Notes: generated from the sequence alone by a model not told the origin. DNA of 51,159 nt from an uncultured Bacilli bacterium (GCA_947623925.1 CANQID010000005.1:1-51159); one strand, 5' to 3'. Shown: positions 40,444-50,919, counted from the first letter of the stretch. Numbers and translations: made by a program.

Positions 40444-41076
40444 TTAATAATAAAATATTTTTTTCAATAACTTATTATATTGTTGTTCTTCTATATTTGT
40501 AAATCCTAAATAATACTCTTCTAAATTAATATTTCCAGATCCAAAAATACCTTCTTTAAAATCTGAACTTATCGAATATATTTCTTTTTGCTTATTATTT
40601 TCAGTAATTATTTTATTTTTTTTAATTAAATTTTTATCGTCTATTTTTATTATAGTAGATATATCTTTAAAATAATATTTTTTTTTATTTTTAAAGTCCA
40701 TTTTTCCTTCAAAGATTGTACTCTCTTCTTTTCTAAATAAAAAGTTTCTATTTTTATCATATACAGTCATTTTATCTATACTTTTTATTAAGTCATTTTC
40801 TAAATAAATTTTTTCTTTATAATTTGATATATAATTTCTATCATTTTTATATGATTTAAATATTTCTTTTTTATCATCATATTTTATATAACCTTTTAAT
40901 GTATTTTTATCAAGTATTATTTTTATATATCCTAATTTTTCTTTATAGACAAAATTTCCTACTATTTCTTTTTCATCTATTTTCATAAAACCACGCTTTT
41001 CACATAATTCTATTATTTTATTTATATCAACGTAGTCACTAATTATTTTATATAAAAATGAACTTAAAATATCCAT
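40444..41076 (-). CDS. hypothetical protein
   Basis: 210-aa ORF, Lys-rich, no recognised domain. Confidence 0.5.
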   Translation of the reverse strand: MDILSSFLYKIISDYVDINKIIELCEKRGFMKIDEKEIVGNFVYKEKLGYIKIILDKNTLKGYIKYDDKKEIFKSYKNDRNYISNYKEKIYLENDLIKSIDKMTVYDKNRNFLFRKEESTIFEGKMDFKNKKKYYFKDISTIIKIDDKNLIKKNKIITENNKQKEIYSISSDFKEGIFGSGNINLEEYYLGFTNIEEQQYNKLLKKIFYY

Positions 41077-41189
41077 ATAATCAACTCCTAAATATATTAA
41101 ATGCCTAAATATTTATTTTGTTAATTTGTATAAATTAGTAATTTCATAATTAAATAAAATATTAATATAATTTTATTAGGAAGTGATGT

Positions 41190-41885
41190 ATGTTTAAAAA
41201 ATTATTAAAATACTTATTTAAAGATTTTTTTATTTTTACCGCTGCTTATTCAAATAATATTTTTCCAGATCCTCTTTCAAAAGAGGAAGAAGATATTTGT
41301 ATAGAAAAAGCAAAACTTGGAGATAAGGAAGCAAGAGATAAACTTATACAGCATAATCTTAGATTAGTAGCTCATATAGTTAAAAAATATGAACACAATA
41401 AAGATGATACTGATGATTTAATAAGTATAGGTACAATTGGATTAATAAAAGGTATAGATTCTTATTCATATAAACACGGAACGAGAATTACTACATATTG
41501 TGCAAGATGTATTGAAAATGAAATATTAATGTATTATAGAAATAATAAAAAAAACAATAAAAACATAAGTATAAATGAACCAATTGGTTTTGATAAAGAA
41601 GGAAATGAAATAAGTTTTTTGGATGTTTTAAAAACACCCGATCCTGATTTTGCTATGGATATACATTTACAAAATAATATTAAATTATTAAAAAAATATT
41701 TTAATGTTTTAACCGAAAGAGAAAAAGAAATAATAATTAAAAGATATGGCCTAAATGGTCAAGATGAAATAACACAAAAAGAAATAGCAGAATGTTTAGG
41801 AATTTCTAGAAGTTATGTATCTAGAATTGAAAAAAGAGCATTAACTAAAATGTTAAGAGAATTCATAAAAAATAATTCAAATTAA
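41190..41885 (+). CDS. sigK: RNA polymerase sporulation sigma factor K-like
   Basis: NIFPDPLSKEEE, HNLRLVAHIVKKYE..DDLISIGTIGLIKGI, ARCIENEILMYYR, EIAECLGISRSYVSRIEKRAL; hydrophobic N-terminus. Confidence 0.88.
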   Translation: MFKKLLKYLFKDFFIFTAAYSNNIFPDPLSKEEEDICIEKAKLGDKEARDKLIQHNLRLVAHIVKKYEHNKDDTDDLISIGTIGLIKGIDSYSYKHGTRITTYCARCIENEILMYYRNNKKNNKNISINEPIGFDKEGNEISFLDVLKTPDPDFAMDIHLQNNIKLLKKYFNVLTEREKEIIIKRYGLNGQDEITQKEIAECLGISRSYVSRIEKRALTKMLREFIKNNSN

Positions 41886-41888
41886 AAT

Positions 41889-41910
41889 ACTATTGAGAAA
41901 TCTCAATAGT
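41889..41910. terminator. bidirectional terminator between convergent genes
   Basis: actattgagaaatctcaatagt then gttttt. Confidence 0.7.
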
Positions 41911-41917
41911 GTTTTTA

Positions 41918-43120
41918 CTATATCTTTCTAGTTAAATTTTTACCTTCTTTAAATTTACAATCAGATGTACAAATAAAATCTTTAAAACTGCATCTTGCAC
42001 CATTACAATATTTTTGAATATCAGCAGCAAGTGGATTATTAGATTCTTCTAATGCTTTCTTATATTTTAATAAAGTTTCTTTTGTTTGTAACATAATTTC
42101 AAGTTGTGCTTCACTACATAATCTTTCTTTACACTTTAAAATAAAATCATCATATTTTCCTACTTCACTAATCTTAACAAGTTCTCCTTGAGGATTTACT
42201 CCTTTTACTATTTGCATATCACAAAGCCATTCATCAACTAGCGCTTTATCATCTAAAATAATTGGAGGTACGAAATATTCTTTTTCATCTTGCATTTCCA
42301 TTTGATAATCTAATGTTCTATGTCTATGTGCTTGAGCAAGTTCAGCAAATGAACCTTTATATGTAGTAGAATATACATCTCCAAAATGCTCTTCTTTTTT
42401 ATCTAAATCTTTACCAAATATAGATAATTTTCTATATTTTTCATTTTTCATAAGTCTTTCATCTAATACATTTAATTTATATAATTCATCTATAAATTGC
42501 CTCATATAATACGCTAATTTTAATTCAAATAAATCATTAATATTCACTTCATCTATATAGTCATTCATCCAAGAAGCAATATAATTTATTTGTCTTAATG
42601 AAGTAGAATAAATCATTTGTGTTGGCATAAATATAGTTACTAAATATCTAGCATTTTCTTGGGCTAATTTTTGAATTTTAGAATCATTGTAAATATATCC
42701 ATAATTTTCTTTAATTTTAACTTTAAATATATTAATCCACTTATTATAAAGTTTTTCTTCATCTTCTGTAATAATTGATCCTTCTTGTCTTTCTATAGGT
42801 GTATATCTTGCTGATTTTTCACTTGTTGTATATTGATGTTCATTATTAAGTACCATAGCTAAAATTTTAGGTATATTTTGTAAATTGAAATTTATTAAAA
42901 CATGATCATAAACACTATGATGACCATTATTTAATGTCATATCAACTCTACGCATAGTTTTTTCTTCTAGTTCGTTTTCAAGATGCGCGAAACCTTCTTT
43001 ATCATAACATACCCCTGCTATTTTACCACATAATTTAATTGCCTCGTCTTTATCAAAAGTTCCATCCGGTTTTAAAAATTGATTAGGCAAAATACCAATT
43101 TTAATTTTTGTTTTTTTCAT
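41918..43120 (-). CDS. divergent ThyX-like (FAD-dependent thymidylate synthase) protein, apparently duplicated
   Basis: GHHSVYDHVLINF...NNEHQYTTSEKSARYTPI and ELAQAHRHRTLDYQMEMQDEKEYFVPPI; C-terminal Cys cluster. Confidence 0.6.
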   Translation of the reverse strand: MKKTKIKIGILPNQFLKPDGTFDKDEAIKLCGKIAGVCYDKEGFAHLENELEEKTMRRVDMTLNNGHHSVYDHVLINFNLQNIPKILAMVLNNEHQYTTSEKSARYTPIERQEGSIITEDEEKLYNKWINIFKVKIKENYGYIYNDSKIQKLAQENARYLVTIFMPTQMIYSTSLRQINYIASWMNDYIDEVNINDLFELKLAYYMRQFIDELYKLNVLDERLMKNEKYRKLSIFGKDLDKKEEHFGDVYSTTYKGSFAELAQAHRHRTLDYQMEMQDEKEYFVPPIILDDKALVDEWLCDMQIVKGVNPQGELVKISEVGKYDDFILKCKERLCSEAQLEIMLQTKETLLKYKKALEESNNPLAADIQKYCNGARCSFKDFICTSDCKFKEGKNLTRKI

Positions 43121-43207
43121 TTTTACCTCCTAAATTGATATTTCCCCGTTTTTATTCTACAAACATTATAACAAAATAATAATAATTTTTAAATATATTC
43201 TAAAAAA

Positions 43208-43230
43208 AAGTCATACAAATTGTATGACTT
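43208..43230 (-). terminator. intrinsic terminator of ileS
   Basis: aagtcatacaaattgtatgactt. Confidence 0.65.
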
Positions 43231-46200
43231 ATGCTTTTTCTACTTTTAAATAAACATTTATATCATTTATATCATATGCTTCAGTTAAAGTTTCATCTTT
43301 AATTAATGAAAGTGTTAAAGTTTCATTTTTTATAAAGTCTGAATGATTTTGTAATGTTTTTTCTAATTTTTCATTTCCATTATAATAAACATTTATTCTA
43401 TCAGTAATTACTAAATCCATTTCTTTTCTTATGCTTTGAATTTTTCTTATTAATTCTCTTGCAATACCTTCTATAATTAAATCTTCTGTTAATTCTGTAT
43501 TTAATATTACAAATGTTTTTCCATTATTTGAAGAACAATATCCTTCTTTAACTTTTACATTTATATCAACCATATTAGGAGTTACTACAAGTTCTTGTCC
43601 ATCAAAGTTTATAGTTATTTCTTTTTCTCTTAGTGTTGAAATTTGTTCATGTGTTAATGTTTTTAAAGTTTCTGCAAACATATTAACTTTTGGTCCAAAT
43701 AACTTTCCAACTTCTCTAAAGTTTGGTTTAATTATATATTCCATATATTTATCCATTTCTTTGATAAATACTATTTTTTTAACATTTAACTCTTCTTCAA
43801 TTATAGTATATAAATTAGATATTATTTTCTCATAAGAAGAATCTAGTATTAATTCACTGATTGGTTGTCTTACTTTTATTTTAACTTCTTCACGAGCAAA
43901 TCTTCCAAGTGAACAAATATCTCTTATTAAATCCATTTGTTCTTCTACTTTTTCATCTATTAATGTATTATCATATTTAGGGAAATCTTCTAAATGAACT
44001 GATTTTTTATCTGTTAAGCATCTATATATTTCTTCTGATATATAAGGTGTTATAGGAGCGGTTAATTTAGTTAATGTAAGTAAGGTTTCATATGTTGTTA
44101 AATAAACTGCTTTTTTAGAATCTGTTAATTCACTTTCCCAAAATCTTCTTCTATTACTTCTTATATACCAATTAGATAAATCATCGTTTAAAAATGTTAT
44201 TATGTACTTAGTTATTTTATTTAAATCATATTCTTCATACGCTAATGTAACATCTTTAATTAATTTATTTAATTTAGAAATTAACCATCTATCTGTTATA
44301 TCCCTATCTTTAATATCTACGCTATATTCTCTTGGGTCTACATTATCTGCGTTAGCATACATTTCAAAGAAAGAATAAGTATTTTTAAATGTATTTATAT
44401 ATTTTGAATATATTTCTTTTAATCCTTCTTCATCAAATTTAATTGGTGTCCAAACAGGAGATGTATAAGGTAAATAAAATCTTATAGTATCTGCTCCATA
44501 TTGTTCAATTAAACTAAATGGATTAATTGCATTTCCTTTACTTTTATGCATTTTTTTACCATATTTATCTAATAATAAATCATTTACTAAAACATTTTTA
44601 TAAGGGCTTGTTCCTTTTACAAATGTAGAAATAACTAATAATACATAAAACCAACCTCTTGTTTGGTCTATACCTTCTGAAATAAAGTCTGCTGGGAATT
44701 GGTCTTCAAATAAGTTTTGATTTTCAAATGGATAATGATATTGTGCGAATGGCATTGAACCTGAATCAAACCAACAATCTATTACATCTGTTACTCTTGA
44801 CATAGAGTTTCCACATTTTTTACATTTTATATGTATTTCATCAACATAAGGCCTATGCAAATCTATAGTTTTTGCATCTATATCTTCTATTGCTTTTTCT
44901 TTTAATTCTTCTCTTGAACCAATCATTTCTTCATGACCACAACTACATCTCCATAAAGGAAGTGGTGTTCCCCAATATCTATTTCTAGATATTGCCCAAT
45001 CATTTAAGTTTTCTAACCAATTTGCGAATCTTTTTTCTCCTATATAAGAAGGATACCAATTGATTTTTTTATTATTTTCTATTATTTTATCTTTTAATTT
45101 TGTAACTTCAAGATAAAATGATGGTTTAGAATAATATAAAAGTGGTGTATCACATCTCCAACAATGTGGATAATTATGTACCATTTTAATTTTTTTAAAT
45201 AATTTATCGTTTTCTTTTAAGTATTTTATAACTTCTATATCAGCATCAAATACTAACATATCTTTCCATGGCCCAACTAAATATTTTCCATCTTCTCCTA
45301 CTGGATTAACATATGGTAAATTATAGTTTTTACCTACTTTAGCATCATCTTCTCCAAATGCAGGCGCGATATGAACTATACCTGTTCCATCTTCCATTGT
45401 TACATACTCATCATTTGTTACAAAAAATGCTTTTCCTTTTACATCTATTTCAGGTATTAATTGTTCGTATTCTACATATTCAAGTTGAGAACCTTTATAT
45501 GTTTCTAATACTTTATATTCATCCCCTAATACTTTAGAAGCTAATTTGCTCGCTAAAATAAACTTATATCCTTGACTTTCTACTTTTACATATTCTTCAT
45601 TTGGATTTACACATAAAGCAACATTTGCTATTAAAGTCCATGGTGTTGTTGTCCATACTAAAAAGTAGACATCTTCATCTTTTTTCTTCATTGGAACAAT
45701 AACAGTATTAACTGTATCTTCTTTATAACCTTGGGCTACCTCATGAGAAGCAAGTCCTGTACCACATCTTGAACAATATGGAAGTATTTTATGTCCTTCA
45801 TAAAATAATCCTTCGTCAAAGAATTTTTTAAGTATCCACCATTCTGTTTCAATGTAATTATTATCATAAGTAACATAAGGATTTTTAAGGTCTATAAATT
45901 GACCCATTTTTTTAGTTAAATCTGAAAATGCACTTTCATTTTTCCATACACTTTCTCTACATTTTTGATTAAATTCTTTTATACCATATTTTTCAATGTC
46001 TTTTTTACCTGTAAAACCTAATTCTTTTTCTACTTGTAATTCAACAGGTAAACCATGTGTATCCCAACCTACTTTTCTAAGTACTCTATATCCTTGCATT
46101 GTTTTGTATTTGCAAAAAGTATCTTTTAGAAATTTTGCCATCATATGATGTATTCCCGGCATACCATTTGCAGTAGCTGGTCCATCATAAAAAACAAAGT

Positions 46201-46324
46201 TTTTGCAACCTTTTCTATTTTCTATTGTTTCATCTAGTATATCTTCTTTTTCCCAACCTTGTAATATTTGTTGTTCTACATTGTATATATCCTCTTTACT
46301 TAAACTTTTAAATTTTCCCATATA
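43229..46324 (-). CDS. ileS: isoleucyl-tRNA synthetase (start probably MGKFKSLSKEDIYNVEQQIL near 46324; the ORF track extends to 46417)
   Basis: DGPATANGMPGIHHMMAKFLKDT, GWDTHGLPVE, KMHKSKGNA. Confidence 0.97.
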   Translation of the reverse strand, partial: YMGKFKSLSKEDIYNVEQQILQGWEKEDILDETIENRKGCKNFVFYDGPATANGMPGIHHMMAKFLKDTFCKYKTMQGYRVLRKVGWDTHGLPVELQVEKELGFTGKKDIEKYGIKEFNQKCRESVWKNESAFSDLTKKMGQFIDLKNPYVTYDNNYIETEWWILKKFFDEGLFYEGHKILPYCSRCGTGLASHEVAQGYKEDTVNTVIVPMKKKDEDVYFLVWTTTPWTLIANVALCVNPNEEYVKVESQGYKFILASKLASKVLGDEYKVLETYKGSQLEYVEYEQLIPEIDVKGKAFFVTNDEYVTMEDGTGIVHIAPAFGEDDAKVGKNYNLPYVNPVGEDGKYLVGPWKDMLVFDADIEVIKYLKENDKLFKKIKMVHNYPHCWRCDTPLLYYSKPSFYLEVTKLKDKIIENNKKINWYPSYIGEKRFANWLENLNDWAISRNRYWGTPLPLWRCSCGHEEMIGSREELKEKAIEDIDAKTIDLHRPYVDEIHIKCKKCGNSMSRVTDVIDCWFDSGSMPFAQYHYPFENQNLFEDQFPADFISEGIDQTRGWFYVLLVISTFVKGTSPYKNVLVNDLLLDKYGKKMHKSKGNAINPFSLIEQYGADTIRFYLPYTSPVWTPIKFDEEGLKEIYSKYINTFKNTYSFFEMYANADNVDPREYSVDIKDRDITDRWLISKLNKLIKDVTLAYEEYDLNKITKYIITFLNDDLSNWYIRSNRRRFWESELTDSKKAVYLTTYETLLTLTKLTAPITPYISEEIYRCLTDKKSVHLEDFPKYDNTLIDEKVEEQMDLIRDICSLGRFAREEVKIKVRQPISELILDSSYEKIISNLYTIIEEELNVKKIVFIKEMDKYMEYIIKPNFREVGKLFGPKVNMFAETLKTLTHEQISTLREKEITINFDGQELVVTPNMVDINVKVKEGYCSSNNGKTFVILNTELTEDLIIEGIARELIRKIQSIRKEMDLVITDRINVYYNGNEKLEKTLQNHSDFIKNETLTLSLIKDETLTEAYDINDINVYLKVEKA

Positions 46325-46384
46325 AACCTCCATTATATAATTATTAATAACTATTAAAAATATAACTGTATTAAAAAAACTCAA

Positions 46385-46575
46385 TCCAATTAAGGACGAG
46401 TTTTCCCGCGGTACCACCTTATTTTATAAATAAATATACACTTAAAACTATAACGCGTTACCGTTTTTATCTTATCCATAAAAAACATCAAGAGTGATCT
46501 ATATATTATTTAGTTATTAGTTTACACCTACCACTAACTCTCTTTAAACATCAATAATATATCGTCTCTATCATA
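46385..46575 (-). promoter_or_regulatory. T-box leader of ileS, specifier AUC (Ile)
   Basis: minus strand AAAGAGAGTTAGTGGTAGGTG, ATAGATCACTCTTGATG, AAGGTGGTACCGCGGG..CTCGTCCTT. Confidence 0.85.
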
Positions 46576-46579
46576 TGTT

Positions 46580-47047
46580 TTAAAAATCGACTTTTTCAAT
46601 ATCATTTATAGCATCCATTTGTGTTTGTATAATATCTCTTAGTCTTCGTTTGAATACATTTATATTTTTTCTAAGCATGTTTGCTTCCATCTCTGTTTTT
46701 TCAGCTCTAAGTAATGCCTCATTTACTATTCTACTTGCATTTGATTTAGCATCTTCTATTAATGTTTCACTTTCTTTTATAGCAGAAACTTTTATTTGCT
46801 CACTTGTTCTTTGAGCCATCATTATTGCTTTATTCAAGGTATTTTCCATTCTTTCATATTGTTCAAGTTTTTCTTTCAAATGAACATTTTCTTGTTCATA
46901 ATGTTGAAGTTCTTGTATCTTTTTGTCTTTTTCTTTACCTTCAGCAATCATTTTTTCTACTTGAGTAATTACTTGATCTAAAAAAGCATTGACTTCTTCA
47001 GGATCGTAACCACGAAGTGCTCGATTAAATTTTTCCATATCTTTCAC
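46580..47047 (-). CDS. divIVA: DivIVA family cell-division/polarity protein
   Basis: FNRALRGYDPEEVNAFLDQVITQVEKM, coiled coil; lies upstream of ileS as in other Firmicutes. Confidence 0.92.
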   Translation of the reverse strand: MKDMEKFNRALRGYDPEEVNAFLDQVITQVEKMIAEGKEKDKKIQELQHYEQENVHLKEKLEQYERMENTLNKAIMMAQRTSEQIKVSAIKESETLIEDAKSNASRIVNEALLRAEKTEMEANMLRKNINVFKRRLRDIIQTQMDAINDIEKVDF

Positions 47048-47101
47048 CTCTTGGTACTACTTGATATTGTAGCACACACAAACTTTTTTTTCAAACATTT
47101 T

Positions 47102-47518
47102 TTACCATTCGATATTTATATCATCATTATCATGGATATCTTTTCCATCCTTTTCATCAGAAATTGTACCTTGTATATCTACATTGTTCGGTGTACACAA
47201 AAATATTCCTCCACCAATTTTTTGTATATCTCCACCTATAGCATATATTGTTCCACTCAAAAAATCAACTATTCTCTTTGCTTGATCAGATGTAACTCTT
47301 TTTAAATTAACTACAACAGTATTTCTATTTTTTAAATGATCAACAATTTGTTGTGATTCAGAGTAAGCTCTAGGTTCTAGTAAAATCATTTTACTTCCAC
47401 CATTATTTTCTTTTAATGCTTCTTCTGGTTTTAGTGAATAATAAGTATCTTCAACTCCCTCAACACCAAAAACATCATTGTCTTCATCTTTAAACCATTT
47501 TTTTAAATTTAGTCCCAT
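47102..47518 (-). CDS. sepF: cell division protein SepF
   Basis: [63 protein letters not shown]. Confidence 0.94.
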   Translation of the reverse strand: MGLNLKKWFKDEDNDVFGVEGVEDTYYSLKPEEALKENNGGSKMILLEPRAYSESQQIVDHLKNRNTVVVNLKRVTSDQAKRIVDFLSGTIYAIGGDIQKIGGGIFLCTPNNVDIQGTISDEKDGKDIHDNDDINIEW

Positions 47519-47589
47519 TTTAATTCCTCCTAATATCTGACTCTACTATACATAATTATAACATAAAAAAATAAAAAGAAAACACTTTT

Positions 47590-49461
47590 TTATTTTCTTT
47601 TTATTTTTTCTCGCTCTATTTCTATTTTTTCTCTATTTTCCATTCTTTTTATTAATAATTGTCTTTTTACCTCATTGCTACATATTAATTTATTTATATC
47701 AAAATTATCTGGTAACTCTAAGCCTTCTGCACTTGTCAAACTTCTTAAACTTAAATATCCACCTATATGGCTTGGTAATTTCAAACCTTTCGCATTTGTC
47801 AAACTATATAAATCTAAATCCCCACCTATATAGTTTGGTAATTCTAATCCTTTGGCACTTGTCAAACTTTTTAAACTTAACCTTCCACCTATATATCTTG
47901 GTAAATTCAAGCCTTTCGCACTTGTTAATCTTTCTAAATTTAAACTTCCATCTATACGGTTTGGTAAATTCAAGCCTTTCGCACTTGTTAAACTGAATAA
48001 AAATAAACCTTCACCTATATGGCTTGGTAATTTCAAGCCTTTCGCACTTGTTAAACTGCCTAAAAATAAATTTCCACCTATATAGCTTGGCAAGTTCAAA
48101 CCTTTTGCACTTGTTAAACTTCCTAAATTTAAATCTCCACCTATATATCTTGGTAATTTCAAGCCTTTCGCACTTGTTAAACTGCTTAAATTTAAATCTC
48201 CATAATGATATTTTATATTTCCACTTAATACTTCTTCTTTTGTAAACGATATTTCTTCTTCTTTACAATCAAATGCAATTGCTAAATCTTTTCTTATATT
48301 TCTATTATCTTTTATCTCCTGTATTCTTGGATCCTCTTCATATCCAAATCCTATTATTTTATCATCTATCTCATATAAAAATCTTAAATCTTCTTTTGTT
48401 AATTCTACTTTATTTTCAAATTTTGTATACACATATGTAAGCATTTCCATATCTTTTACTTTTTTTAAATATTCTTCTTTATCTGGAAATTCATTTAGTT
48501 TTTCTTTTACTATTTTTTCCATATTGGATTCTATATTTTGATTTTTTGCTACCCCTCTTATTTCACCTATTCTATTACCTTCCATTCTTATAGCTATTCT
48601 TGGTATTGTGAATTTTCTTTCTTTATCTTTTGTATAATATACATAGAAATCTCCTCCAATTATATGTGTTCTTGCCGTTTCTATTCCTCCTGCTGTACAC
48701 CAACCTGTTCCTTTCCCATGTATATCATTAAATAATATTTCTGGATTACTTCCTTGATTATATTTTTTCCATATGCCTTCTTCTGAATTTGCTGTTTCTT
48801 TATTTACTCTATCTAATTTCTTTGTTATATATGAATATATTTTTGTAAAACTTCCATTATTTAATAATTTTTCTAATTCTTCATCTAATATTTCTTCTTT
48901 ATTTAATACTTTTACAAGTTCTGAATATAACATAGCAATTGCTTCTCTATTTATTTCTATAAATGGTTTTGTCGTACTTGGCGTCCTTTTTGTATATTCA
49001 CTTTTTTCTTTATCATATACTCCTAATTTTAACATTCCTTGAAATGTATAATATTTAAACCATGTTGGATAATAAGATGTTTCTTCACTTGTAAAATATT
49101 CTAACCATCTATCTATTGAATCTTCTTGCTCTTTTATTATTGTTTCTATTGCTTCTTTCTTTAATTGTTCATTATATTTTATATGACCATATCCTCTTTC
49201 TAAGGCTATTCTTTCTTCTAATCTAAAATATGAATCTGGTACATTTTCTTTTTTTATTACATATTTATCATAATAGTATTTTTTTAATAGACTTAATTTA
49301 TTTTTCTCTACTGCTCTTTTTGTTACTTTTTCTATTCTATCCATATATCTTTCTACTTTTTTATTTTTATCATCACTTGGTTTTGATGTATGCATTACTT
49401 CTTCTTTTAAATGCAAATCTTTATATATTTTATTTAAAAACTCTATCCCACTATTTTTCAT
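47590..49461 (-). CDS. repeat protein: conserved N-terminal domain plus C-terminal 21-aa solenoid repeats
   Basis: NDIHGKGTGWCTAGGIETARTHIIGGDFYVYYTKD; eight [G-x-L-x-L-x-S-L-T-S-A-K-G-L-x-L-P-x-x-I-G] units. Confidence 0.75.
   Translation of the reverse strand: MKNSGIEFLNKIYKDLHLKEEVMHTSKPSDDKNKKVERYMDRIEKVTKRAVEKNKLSLLKKYYYDKYVIKKENVPDSYFRLEERIALERGYGHIKYNEQLKKEAIETIIKEQEDSIDRWLEYFTSEETSYYPTWFKYYTFQGMLKLGVYDKEKSEYTKRTPSTTKPFIEINREAIAMLYSELVKVLNKEEILDEELEKLLNNGSFTKIYSYITKKLDRVNKETANSEEGIWKKYNQGSNPEILFNDIHGKGTGWCTAGGIETARTHIIGGDFYVYYTKDKERKFTIPRIAIRMEGNRIGEIRGVAKNQNIESNMEKIVKEKLNEFPDKEEYLKKVKDMEMLTYVYTKFENKVELTKEDLRFLYEIDDKIIGFGYEEDPRIQEIKDNRNIRKDLAIAFDCKEEEISFTKEEVLSGNIKYHYGDLNLSSLTSAKGLKLPRYIGGDLNLGSLTSAKGLNLPSYIGGNLFLGSLTSAKGLKLPSHIGEGLFLFSLTSAKGLNLPNRIDGSLNLERLTSAKGLNLPRYIGGRLSLKSLTSAKGLELPNYIGGDLDLYSLTNAKGLKLPSHIGGYLSLRSLTSAEGLELPDNFDINKLICSNEVKRQLLIKRMENREKIEIEREKIKRK
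47701..48207 (-). repeat. eight tandem 63-bp repeats inside the CDS
   Basis: spacing of cgcatttgtc (47791) and ggcacttgtc (47854) is 63 bp; caagcctttcgcacttgtt recurs. Confidence 0.85.
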
Positions 49462-49520
49462 AAAATCACCAACACTTTTTTAGCGTTTATTATAACTAGT
49501 TTTTATAAATAAATCAATAA

Positions 49521-49543
49521 AAAAATGTGCTTAACACATTTTT
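49521..49543 (-). terminator. intrinsic terminator of glyS
   Basis: aaaaatgtgcttaacacattttt. Confidence 0.6.
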
Positions 49544-50897
49544 AAAATTTAATATTATTTGATATATAATTAACAAGTTCATCTATTTTTAATGTTACTT
49601 GCTCCATTGTATCCCTATCTCTAATAGTTACTGTATTATTATTTAATGTATCATCATCTATAGTTATACAATATGGAGTTCCAATAACATCTTGTCTTCT
49701 ATATCTTTTACCTATATTTCCACTTTCATCATATGTTACCATAAAGTTTTTACAAAGCATATTATATACTTCTAAAGCTTTTTCACTATGAATTTTTTTA
49801 ACAAGTGGTAAAACACAAGCCTTATAAGGCGCTAAAGCAGGATGAAAATGCATTATTTCTCTTGTATCTCCACTTTCTAAAGTTTGACATTCGTATGCAT
49901 CACATAATATAGCAAGTGTAAGCCTATCACATCCTACTGATGATTCTACTACATATGGTATATATTTCTCATTTGTTTCAGGGTCTAAATATTCCATTGA
50001 TTTTTTAGAATATTCTTGATGTCTTGATAAATCATAATTAGTTCTATTATGTGTACCCCAAAGTTCACCAAAACCAAAAGGAAATAAATATTCTATATCA
50101 CATGCTTCTTTAGCATAATGCGCTAATTTATCATGATCTTTAAATCTTAAATTTTCTTTTTTTATTCCTAAATCATATAAAAAATTCATTGCTTTTTCTT
50201 TATATTGTTTATAAAATTCACTGTCAGTTCCTTCTTTACAAAATAATTGATGTTCCATTTGTTCAAATTCAATTGTTCTAAATGTAAAATTACCGGGAGT
50301 TATTTCATTTCTAAAAGATTTTCCTATTTGACCTATTCCAAAAGGTATTTTTGCTCTAGCAGTTCTATACACATTTAAAAAATTTACAAATTCACCTTGT
50401 GCAGTTTCAGGTCTTAAATATACAAGACTACTTGAATCTTTAACAACTCCTCTATTAGTTTCAAACATTAAATTAAATTCCCTAATATCAGTATAATTAC
50501 TTTTGCCACATTTTGGACAAGGTATTTTATTATCTCTTATATATTTAATCATTTCTTCATCTGTCAAAGTATCAGGGTTTATTTTATCTGTAAAACCTGA
50601 AATTAAATTATCTGCTCTATGCCTAGTTTTACATTCCTTACAATCTACTAATGGATCTGTAAAACTTCCAACATGTCCACTTGCTTCCCAAACACGAGGA
50701 TTCATAAAAATTGCCGCATCTACTCCATAACTGTTCATGCTTTCTTGAACAAACCTTTTCCACCATAATTTTTTTACATTGTTTTTAAGTTCAACTCCAA
50801 CAGGACCATAATCCCATGTATTTGCAAGTCCATCATATATTTCACTTCCTTGAAATATAAATCCATATTGTTTACATAAATTAACTATTTTTTCCAT
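49542..50897 (-). CDS. glyS: glycyl-tRNA synthetase, single-chain type
   Basis: GFIFQGSEIYDGLANTWDYGPVGVELKNN, RPETAQGEFVNF, GIGQIGKSFRNEI. Confidence 0.97.
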   Translation of the reverse strand: MEKIVNLCKQYGFIFQGSEIYDGLANTWDYGPVGVELKNNVKKLWWKRFVQESMNSYGVDAAIFMNPRVWEASGHVGSFTDPLVDCKECKTRHRADNLISGFTDKINPDTLTDEEMIKYIRDNKIPCPKCGKSNYTDIREFNLMFETNRGVVKDSSSLVYLRPETAQGEFVNFLNVYRTARAKIPFGIGQIGKSFRNEITPGNFTFRTIEFEQMEHQLFCKEGTDSEFYKQYKEKAMNFLYDLGIKKENLRFKDHDKLAHYAKEACDIEYLFPFGFGELWGTHNRTNYDLSRHQEYSKKSMEYLDPETNEKYIPYVVESSVGCDRLTLAILCDAYECQTLESGDTREIMHFHPALAPYKACVLPLVKKIHSEKALEVYNMLCKNFMVTYDESGNIGKRYRRQDVIGTPYCITIDDDTLNNNTVTIRDRDTMEQVTLKIDELVNYISNNIKF

Positions 50898-50919
50898 TTT
50901 TTCCTCCTAAAAAATAAAA

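Noticed and set aside
47701-48207. Tandem repeats considered as a CRISPR array
   Set aside because: Repeats are contiguous 63-bp coding units preserving frame, no unique spacers, no cas genes.
47733-48245. Several overlapping + strand ORFs (47733-47996, 47852-48085, 48024-48245)
   Set aside because: Antisense shadows of the 63-bp repeats on the minus strand; repetitive NLN/HLYSLVIS composition, no SD, no recognised family.
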